Below, piece after piece: positions 58,476 through 64,000 of a stretch of DNA of 64,000 nucleotides. Both the position numbers and the translations under genes were made by a program. The first letter of the stretch is position 1. Every line of letters starts with the position of its first letter. The stretch comes from Actinoplanes philippinensis (GTDB lineage: Bacteria > Actinomycetota > Actinomycetes > Mycobacteriales > Micromonosporaceae), in contig NZ_FONV01000010.1 of assembly GCF_900113015.1 (NCBI RefSeq), positions 372,001 to 436,000 on the forward strand. Reading direction: 5' to 3'. Under the pieces are notes generated by a model, which saw only the letters and a list, made by a program, of their open reading frames with translations, made no database searches and was not told where the DNA came from.

Positions 58476-59249
58476 TCAGGTCGCCGAGTATCCACCGTCG
58501 ACGAAGATCGTCTGTCCTGTGATCGCCTGGCTCGCGTTGCTCGCCAGGAAAACGACAGAACCGGCGAAATCGTCGGGGATACCGTTGCGACCGATCATCG
58601 TACGGCTCGCGTGCGCTGCCACTTTCGTGGGATCGGCGAAAACCGCCTCGGTGAGTGGCGTGTGCACGACTCCGGGGGCGATCGCGTTGCAGCAGACGCC
58701 GTCACGGGACCAGGCCTCGGCCTGCGAGCGGGTCAGACCGACCAGGCCGGCCTTGGCGGCTCCGTAGGCGCCACTGTTGCCGTAGGCACGGAACGCCTGC
58801 TGGGAGACGACGTTGATGATCCGGCCCCAGCCGCGGCGCGCCATCGCGGGAGCGAAGGCCTGCCCCAGCAGGAACGGGGCGGTCAGGTTGGCGGTGACGG
58901 TCAGATCCCACACGTCCTCGGAGAGTTCGGCGAGCGGTGGGCGCAGGTTGACGGCTGCGGAGTTGACCAGGATGTCGGGGTCGCCGTACCCCTCGATGAT
59001 CTTGGTGGTGAGGGCTTTGACGGCGGCACGGTCGGCGAGGTCCGCGGAGATCGCGCCCGCCTCGGCGCCGTGGGTGCGCAGCTCGGCGATCACCTCGGCC
59101 ATCGGCGCCTCGCGCCGCGCGACCACCACGACCCGGGCTCCGGCGCGGCCGAGAGCGAGGGCCATCGCGCGGCCGATGCCGGAGCTGCCGCCGGTCACCA
59201 CCGCGAGACGACCGCTCAACCCGAAAAGCTCATCGAGGTACGACGCCAT
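58476..59249 (-). CDS. Short-chain dehydrogenase/reductase
   Basis: A 257-residue classical SDR: VVTGGSSGIGRAMALALG, DILVNSAAVNLRPP (NSAA instead of NNAG), INVVSQQAFRAYGNSG for the catalytic Ser region, and Tyr-Lys in GAYGAAKAGLVG. AITGQTIFVDGGYSAT ends it. It resembles gluconate-5-dehydrogenase-like enzymes by overall pattern; the substrate is uncertain. Start at ATG 59249, with TAGGGT 6 nt upstream. Confidence 0.87.
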   Translation of the reverse strand: MASYLDELFGLSGRLAVVTGGSSGIGRAMALALGRAGARVVVVARREAPMAEVIAELRTHGAEAGAISADLADRAAVKALTTKIIEGYGDPDILVNSAAVNLRPPLAELSEDVWDLTVTANLTAPFLLGQAFAPAMARRGWGRIINVVSQQAFRAYGNSGAYGAAKAGLVGLTRSQAEAWSRDGVCCNAIAPGVVHTPLTEAVFADPTKVAAHASRTMIGRNGIPDDFAGSVVFLASNASQAITGQTIFVDGGYSAT

Positions 59250-59255
59250 GCCCGC

Positions 59256-59261
59256 ACCCTA
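59256..59261 (-). promoter_or_regulatory. Probable leaderless -10 box for the second SDR gene
   Basis: On the minus strand TAGGGT lies 6 nt before ATG 59249, with no ribosome site between. Confidence 0.45.
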
Positions 59262-59333
59262 GATCCACCGGAGCGCCCGGCGCGGCCCCATCCGAATGTG
59301 ACAGCACTCTCACCCGGCCGAGCCCGGCCCGCC

Positions 59334-60149
59334 CTACGCGACGAGCGGCGGACCGGATGGCAGCAGGGTGCGGTGCACGGTGTGCCAGATGTCCTCGTTC
59401 GCGGCGACGAGCAGGCCCCGCTGATGGCCGGTCGGCCGATGTTCGGCGCCGTCGAGATGGCGGACCACCCCGCCGGCCTCGCGGACGATCAGCGTCCCCG
59501 GCACGTGGTCCCACGGCAGGATCCGCCAGAACATCGCGAACTGCTGCTCGTCGACGGCGACGGCCGGGTACTCGTATCCGGCGCAGTGCCGGCCCCCGGT
59601 GTATCCGCCCAGGCGGCTGGCGTTGGCGAGGACCTCGGTCCGCAGTTCGTCGGGGAAGTACTTGCCGGCGATCACGCCGTGCAGCGCCGCCGCGCCGGGG
59701 TCGTCGGCGCGGGCTTTCACGCGTTCGCCGTCGCGGTAGACGCCGGCGCCCAGCTCGGCGACGGTCAGGTGGTCGGCGACCACGTCGAGGATCCAGGCGG
59801 CCGTCGTCTCACCGTCCCGGACCAGGGCCACCATCACGCAGAACGGGGTCCGCCCGGCGGCGAAGTTGTTGGTGCCGTCGACCGGGTCGACCACCCAGAC
59901 GGAACCGCTCCCACCGAGCCGGTCCCGGACGGCCGGGTCGGCGGCGACGGCCTCCTCGCCGACGACGACCGAGCCGGGCAGCAGCGCGGTGAGGCCGCGG
60001 GTCAACGCCCGCTCGGACTCCTGGTCGGCGATGGTGACCAGGTCACCGGGCGCCTTCTGGTGCACCTCGTCGGCCGCCAGATGCTGGAAGCGTGGCAGGA
60101 CGACGGTGTGCGCCACCTCACGGATGAGTTCAGCGACCTGATCAAGCAC
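59334..60149 (-). CDS. Inositol monophosphatase family protein
   Basis: A 271-residue phosphatase. The metal ligands are present: VVGEEAVAAD, the signature VWVVDPVDGTNNFAAGR, and the distal Asp in FWRILPWDHVPGTLIVREAG. It hydrolyses a sugar or inositol phosphate in a Mg2+-dependent way; it could act on histidinol phosphate or fructose bisphosphate equally well. The start is GTG 60149, overlapping the response-regulator stop by 8 bp, so it belongs to the signalling operon. Confidence 0.9.
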   Translation of the reverse strand: MLDQVAELIREVAHTVVLPRFQHLAADEVHQKAPGDLVTIADQESERALTRGLTALLPGSVVVGEEAVAADPAVRDRLGGSGSVWVVDPVDGTNNFAAGRTPFCVMVALVRDGETTAAWILDVVADHLTVAELGAGVYRDGERVKARADDPGAAALHGVIAGKYFPDELRTEVLANASRLGGYTGGRHCAGYEYPAVAVDEQQFAMFWRILPWDHVPGTLIVREAGGVVRHLDGAEHRPTGHQRGLLVAANEDIWHTVHRTLLPSGPPLVA

Positions 60150-60594
60150 GCGGCGGCAACTTCACGACGCTGACGAAGAACTCGTCGATCTGGCGTATCA
60201 CCGCGATGAACCGCTCGAAGTCGACCGGCTTGGTGACGTAGGCGTTCGCGTGCAGCTGGTAGCTGCGCAGGATGTCCTCGTCCGCGGAGGAGGTGGTGAG
60301 CACGACGACCGGGATACGGCCGAGGCTCGCGTCCTTCTTGATCTCGGCGAGCACCTCGCGGCCGTCGCGCCGGGGCAGGTTCAGGTCGAGCAGGATGAGG
60401 TCGGGACGGACCGCGTCGGCATACTGGCCCTCGCGCCGCAGGTAGGCGAGCGCCTCGGCCCCGTCGGAGACGACGTTGAGCCGGTTGCGGACCTTGTGCT
60501 CCTCGAACGCCTCCTGGGTCATCAGCACGTCGCCGGGGTCGTCCTCGACGAGCAACACCTCGATCGGTGTGCCGTTCTCACGCTCAACGCTCAT
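60142..60594 (-). CDS. Single-domain response regulator (Rcp1-like)
   Basis: A 150-residue receiver domain with no output domain. Key residues: acidic pair in VLLVEDDPGDVLM, phospho-acceptor Asp70 in LILLDLNLPRRDG, Thr100 in PVVVLTTSS and Lys122 in AYVTKPVDF. LNLPRRDGREVLAEIK and the helix-5 region are those of Rcp1-like regulators that pair with phytochrome-type kinases. ATG 60594 overlaps the kinase TGA by 4 nt, so it is the cognate partner. Confidence 0.93.
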   Translation of the reverse strand: MSVERENGTPIEVLLVEDDPGDVLMTQEAFEEHKVRNRLNVVSDGAEALAYLRREGQYADAVRPDLILLDLNLPRRDGREVLAEIKKDASLGRIPVVVLTTSSADEDILRSYQLHANAYVTKPVDFERFIAVIRQIDEFFVSVVKLPPRA

Positions 60595-62387
60595 GCCGTG
60601 CCCTCCTGGGGTGATACCTGCTCCGACAGCGGAAGCGAAGCCGCCGACCGCGAATCCGGCGACCGCGAATCCGGCGACCGCGAATCCGGCGACCGCGAAT
60701 CCGGCGAATCCGTCGGACCCGGATCCGGCGAATCCGTCGGACCCGGATCCGGCGACGCCGCCGGAAGCGAATCCGGCGTCGGTGAAGCCGCCGTGTCCTG
60801 CACCGCGTCCGGAGAAGTCGTAGGCGGAGGCGCCGAACCCGGCATCACCGGGAGCGTGAACCAGATCGATGCTCCCGGAGAGACGTCGACGTCCAGCCAG
60901 ATCCGTCCGCCATGGTATTCGACGATCTTCTTGACGATCGCCAGTCCGATGCCGGTGCCCTCGTAGGCGTCCCGCGCGTGCAGCCGCTGGAAGATCACGA
61001 AGACCTTGTCGGCGAACTCGGCCTCGATGCCGATGCCGTTGTCCCGGACGTTGATCCGCCACTCCTTCTCGTCGAAGGTGGCGGTGATCGTCACGACCGG
61101 CGGCACGTCGGGGCGGCGGAACTTGAGGGAGTTGCCGACCAGGTTGACGAAGAGCGTGGTGAGCAGCGGCTCCTCGCCCTCCACCGTGGGCAGTCCGCCC
61201 CAGACGATCTCGGCGTCCTCACCGGCCCGGGCTTCGAGCTGGGATTTCACGTCGCCGAGCACCCGGTTCAGGTCGACGTCGGTGAATCCGCTGGTGAGCC
61301 GGCCGATCCGGGAGAAGGCGAGCAGATCGTTGATCAGGCGCTGCATGCGCTGGGCGCCGTCGACGGCGAAGCCGATGTACTGGTCGGCGCGGTCGTCGAG
61401 CTGCCCGGCGTAGCGGCGCTGCAGGAGCTGGCAGAAGCTGGCCACCTTGCGCAGCGGCTCCTGCAGGTCGTGCGACGCGACGTAGGCGAACTGCTCCAGA
61501 TCGCGATTGGACCGGGTGAGCTCCTCGGCCTGGGACTGAAGCTGCTGATTGATCCACTCGACCTGCTGGCGCGCGAGGCGTACCTCGGAGAGTTCGGTGG
61601 CGATCTGCTGGCGCATCCGGTCGACGTCCTCGGCGAGGGCGACCAGGTCCGGTGAGCCGTAGTCGCTCTCGATGTGCCGCTCGTAGTCGCCGGCCGCGAC
61701 CTGGCGGATCTGCCCGGCGAGGTGCAGGATCGGCCGGCTGACCAGCCGGTCCAGCAGGATGAGCAGCAGCACGCCGGTGACCACGATGACGATCGCCGCG
61801 GCGATCTCGACGGCGACCAGGTTGCCGCTGGAGTTGCGGGCCGCCGCGGCGGTCTTGTCCCGCATCGTCAGGATCTCCGCCTGGAGCGTGTCGACGGCGG
61901 CCCGGAGCCGGTCGAAGTCTCTGGTGTCGGTCGCCTCGATGCGCTGCTGGGCAGCCTCGGCGCCCTGGGTCCGGACGGTCTCGACCAGCGGCCCGGCCAC
62001 ATCGGCACGCCACTTGGCGGCGAGCTGCTCCACCTGGTCGAGGGCGGCGCCGATCGCCGCGTCGTCCGGCCCCAGCAGTCTCCGGATCTCGGCGACCCGC
62101 TGCCGTTCGGCGGCGACACCGTTGTCGTACGGCTCGAGGTTCTTCGGCACACCGGTGATCGCGTAGCCACGGACGCCGGTCTCCTGGTCGACGAGCGCCG
62201 TGCCCAGGTTCTGCCCGGCGACCCGCAGGGGCCCGGCCCGGTCGAGAACGTTGTCGACGGCGTTGTTGGCGGTGGCGGCGGTGATGGCGGCGGCCACCCC
62301 GAGGCCGCCGAGCAGGAGCCCGGCCGCGAGGCAGAGCGCGAAGATCCGCCCGCGCAGTGTCCAGCCGCGGATGTCGATCACGCTCAC
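60591..62387 (-). CDS. CHASE3-HAMP sensor histidine kinase
   Basis: A 598-residue membrane kinase. TM1 (about 15-37), an outer CHASE3 domain (about 38-185; LVDQETGVRGYAITG is its signature), TM2 (about 190-213), a HAMP linker, a short coiled coil, and a HisKA domain with phospho-His306 in YVASHDLQEPLRK. The ATPase domain has VGNSLKFRRPD, NVRDNGIGIE and GTGIGLAIVKKIVEYHGG. The last ~75 residues are a Ser/Pro/Asp tandem repeat (SPDSR and DPGPTDSP blocks), not part of the catalytic core. GTG 62387 overlaps the phosphatase stop by 4 nt. Confidence 0.93.
   Translation of the reverse strand: MSVIDIRGWTLRGRIFALCLAAGLLLGGLGVAAAITAATANNAVDNVLDRAGPLRVAGQNLGTALVDQETGVRGYAITGVPKNLEPYDNGVAAERQRVAEIRRLLGPDDAAIGAALDQVEQLAAKWRADVAGPLVETVRTQGAEAAQQRIEATDTRDFDRLRAAVDTLQAEILTMRDKTAAAARNSSGNLVAVEIAAAIVIVVTGVLLLILLDRLVSRPILHLAGQIRQVAAGDYERHIESDYGSPDLVALAEDVDRMRQQIATELSEVRLARQQVEWINQQLQSQAEELTRSNRDLEQFAYVASHDLQEPLRKVASFCQLLQRRYAGQLDDRADQYIGFAVDGAQRMQRLINDLLAFSRIGRLTSGFTDVDLNRVLGDVKSQLEARAGEDAEIVWGGLPTVEGEEPLLTTLFVNLVGNSLKFRRPDVPPVVTITATFDEKEWRINVRDNGIGIEAEFADKVFVIFQRLHARDAYEGTGIGLAIVKKIVEYHGGRIWLDVDVSPGASIWFTLPVMPGSAPPPTTSPDAVQDTAASPTPDSLPAASPDPGPTDSPDPGPTDSPDSRSPDSRSPDSRSPDSRSAASLPLSEQVSPQEGTA
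60646..60753. repeat. 15-bp and 24-bp tandem repeats in the kinase 3' end
   Basis: Four perfect 15-bp units GACCGCGAATCCGGC (60646-60705) are followed by two perfect 24-bp units (60706-60729 and 60730-60753). In the kinase they code for repeated SPDSR and DPGPTDSP blocks. Copy changes keep the frame. Confidence 0.93.
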
Positions 62388-63583
62388 CGGCCACCGCCGC
62401 GGGAGATCAGCAGCATCGCCACGTCGTCGGTGAGGGGGCCGCCGTTGTCCTGGTCGGCGCGGGCCACGAGCCATTTCGGCAGCGCCTGCAACGGCAGGTC
62501 ACGGGCGTCCGGCTCGTCGAGCAGCTGGCACAGCCCGCCGACGTCGAGCCGTTCGTCGCCCCCGCCGGTCCGGCCCTCGATCAGCCCGTCGGTGTACATC
62601 AGCATGGACCAGTCATGTCCGTCGAACTCCAACTCGGTCGCCGGGGTGGGTGTGGGACGTACCCCGAGGACGATTCCGGTACGCACGGCGACCGGCGCGG
62701 CGCGGCCACCGGTGAGGACGACGGGTGGCGGGTGGCCGGCGACCCGGACGGTCGCTCGGTTGCGCGGCACGTCGATGACCGCGGACGCGACGGTGGCGAA
62801 CACCTCACGGGCCCGCCGCTCGGACATCAGGACCTGCTCCAGCGACGGCAGCACCTGCTCCTCCGGCACTCCGGCCAGCACCAGCGCCCGCCAGGCGACC
62901 CGCAGCTCGACACCGAGGGCGGCCTCGTCGACGCCGTGCCCGCACACGTCGCCGACGATCACGTGCAGCCGGTCGTCGCCGACCTGCACCACGTCGTAGA
63001 AGTCGCCGCCGAGCAGCCCCATGGCCCGCCCGGAACGATAGAACGGTTCGACCGCGATGCCGAAGTCATCCCGTTTGAGCGGTTTGGGCAGCAGACCGCG
63101 TTCCAGTCGGGCGGACTCGGCCTCCCGCAGCTCGGCCTCGCGCAGCCGGCGGGCGTTCTCGTCGGCGCGTTTCCGCTCGACCGCATAGCGCAGCGACCGG
63201 ATCAGCAGAACCCCGTCGACCTGGCCCTTGACCAGGTAGTCCTGGGCGCCCTCGGCGACCGCCTGCACGCCGAGGTGCTCGTCGGAGCGGCCGGTGAGCA
63301 CGCAGACCGCGGCGCTGCCGGCCAGCGCGAGCAGCCGGCGCAGCCCGTCGATTCCCTCGGCGTCGGGCAGCCCGAGGTCGAGGAGCACGCACTCGACGCC
63401 GACGAGCAGCCCGCGGGCCTCGCGCAGGCTGGTGGCGACGGTCAGCTCGAACGGGGCGCCGGCTTCGGTGAGCAGTTCCCGGACGAGAAAGGCGTCACCC
63501 TCGTCGTCCTCGACGAGCAGGATTCGTAACCGTTCCAGCTGCTCTGTCGCGTATGTGCGGGGCGCGAGCGACCGCTCCGTCAT
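62384..63583 (-). CDS. Receiver-PP2C phosphatase (RsbU-like) response regulator
   Basis: A 399-residue protein. The receiver domain (about 18-135) has VEDDEGDAFLV, phospho-Asp69 in LLDLGLPDAEG and Lys in DYLVKGQVDG. A coiled linker RADENARRLREAELREAE leads to a PPM/SpoIIE-type phosphatase (about 175-395) with GGDFYDVVQVGDDRLHVIVG, DVCGHGVDEA, MYTDGLIEGR and LTDDVAMLLI, all metal-binding motifs. Such proteins dephosphorylate anti-anti-sigma factors to release stress sigma factors. ATG 63583 starts the operon: phosphatase, kinase, regulator, IMPase. No anti-sigma or antagonist gene lies in the window. Confidence 0.92.
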   Translation of the reverse strand: MTERSLAPRTYATEQLERLRILLVEDDEGDAFLVRELLTEAGAPFELTVATSLREARGLLVGVECVLLDLGLPDAEGIDGLRRLLALAGSAAVCVLTGRSDEHLGVQAVAEGAQDYLVKGQVDGVLLIRSLRYAVERKRADENARRLREAELREAESARLERGLLPKPLKRDDFGIAVEPFYRSGRAMGLLGGDFYDVVQVGDDRLHVIVGDVCGHGVDEAALGVELRVAWRALVLAGVPEEQVLPSLEQVLMSERRAREVFATVASAVIDVPRNRATVRVAGHPPPVVLTGGRAAPVAVRTGIVLGVRPTPTPATELEFDGHDWSMLMYTDGLIEGRTGGGDERLDVGGLCQLLDEPDARDLPLQALPKWLVARADQDNGGPLTDDVAMLLISRGGGR

Positions 63584-63656
63584 TCCGATTCCCCACTCGA
63601 CGCATAGGTGACCCGCAAATCGTGTACCACTGGGCCGCGCTGCACAACTTCGGTCA

Positions 63657-63998
63657 TCACGGGGAGTCTTCACCGGTGGTGGCGACACGTCGCGCGTGCT
63701 CGGCCATCACCTGGCCGAGGATGCCGTGCAACTGCCCGCAGTCCCGGCAGTGCAGGTTCTCGTCGAGGTGCCGGCCACCGCAGTTGCTGCAGTTGCCCCG
63801 GTCCTCCGGATCCCGATAGGACTCCAGTGCCCGGCACATGGCCCGGATCACATGGTCACTGAGGGTGAAGACGTCCTCGCCGAGCGCGGTGCGCACGCCG
63901 ATGACGGCCACGGGAGCCACGTCCGGGTGTGGGTTGTAGGGCGACACCCGGTCGATGAAGGCGGCGATGACGGCGGCTGGGTCGAGCGGCGTAGTCAC
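63657..63998 (-). CDS. Small zinc-ribbon-like protein
   Basis: A 113-residue protein, starting at GTG 63998 two bases inside the window edge, so a longer start outside cannot be ruled out. The C-terminal half has NCSNCGGRHLDENLHCRDCG, two CxxC pairs forming a zinc ribbon. The N-terminal half is helical with LSDHVIRAMCRALESYRD. I do not recognise a family. It is on the same strand as the signalling operon, 73 bp upstream of the phosphatase start. Confidence 0.6.
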   Translation of the reverse strand: MTTPLDPAAVIAAFIDRVSPYNPHPDVAPVAVIGVRTALGEDVFTLSDHVIRAMCRALESYRDPEDRGNCSNCGGRHLDENLHCRDCGQLHGILGQVMAEHARRVATTGEDSP

Positions 63999-64000
63999 CC

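Noticed and set aside
55761..60173. A 1470-codon plus-strand open frame
   Set aside because: It covers five convincing minus-strand genes and has no recognisable domain; stop codons are rare in this phase because of the GC-rich third positions.

Overview
The window is very G+C-rich, uses GTG and TTG starts freely, has many 1-4 nt stop/start overlaps, and often carries a TANNNT box 6-8 nt before a start codon, as expected of leaderless actinobacterial promoters. The gene families (DUF1707, DUF3107, DUF3152, SigE-type ECF sigma factor, RecQ with a phosphoribosyltransferase tail, MoeZ, DUF2252) point to a filamentous actinomycete. Micromonosporaceae, perhaps Actinoplanes-like, is my best guess, but that is inference.

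Left edge (1-2.4 kb): a partial DUF262 protein is followed by the 3' portion of a tRNA-Tyr gene whose 5' half is missing, then by a strong hairpin. This looks like the right attachment site of an integrated element lying to the left. A divergent DUF6228-like gene and a lone barstar-like gene come next. 2.7-8 kb: htpX, an MFS exporter, a DUF1707 protein, and an overlapping luciferase-like oxidoreductase - acetyltransferase - MOSC run.

8-22.6 kb holds an incomplete, broken-up complex I locus. nuoI-J-K-L-M-N is one overlapping minus-strand run with a 36-codon ORF coupled between nuoM and nuoN. nuoC-nuoH is a second unit, separated from the first by a Uma2-family gene on the opposite strand. nuoB lies about 4 kb away, at the end of a likely MFS transporter - PLP lyase - Fic - nuoB operon. 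No nuoA, D, E, F or G is present. An ECF sigma factor with a membrane partner, a DUF2252 protein and hemC lie between nuoC and nuoB.

25-42 kb: gamma-glutamyltranspeptidase, an epimerase with a divergent TetR regulator and visible operator palindromes, an alkyltransferase-like DNA-repair protein, proB and proA, a three-gene operon of small secreted proteins, a squalene-cyclase-like repeat protein, moeZ, two DUF3152 proteins with metzincin zinc motifs, an alpha/beta hydrolase with a large disordered partner, and a TetR regulator with DUF3107.

42.8-64 kb: a DEAD-box helicase with a long leader, a methyltransferase, copper-chaperone genes, a two-gene unit containing an AbiEii-like nucleotidyltransferase, a RecQ-PRTase fusion flanked by DnaA-box pairs, an 820-bp gap with a minisatellite, a Ser/Thr kinase with a CBM2-like ectodomain, an MFS-spermidine-synthase fusion, a secreted M15-like peptidase, two SDRs, and a translationally coupled signalling operon (receiver-PP2C phosphatase, CHASE3 histidine kinase, single-domain response regulator, inositol monophosphatase-like enzyme).
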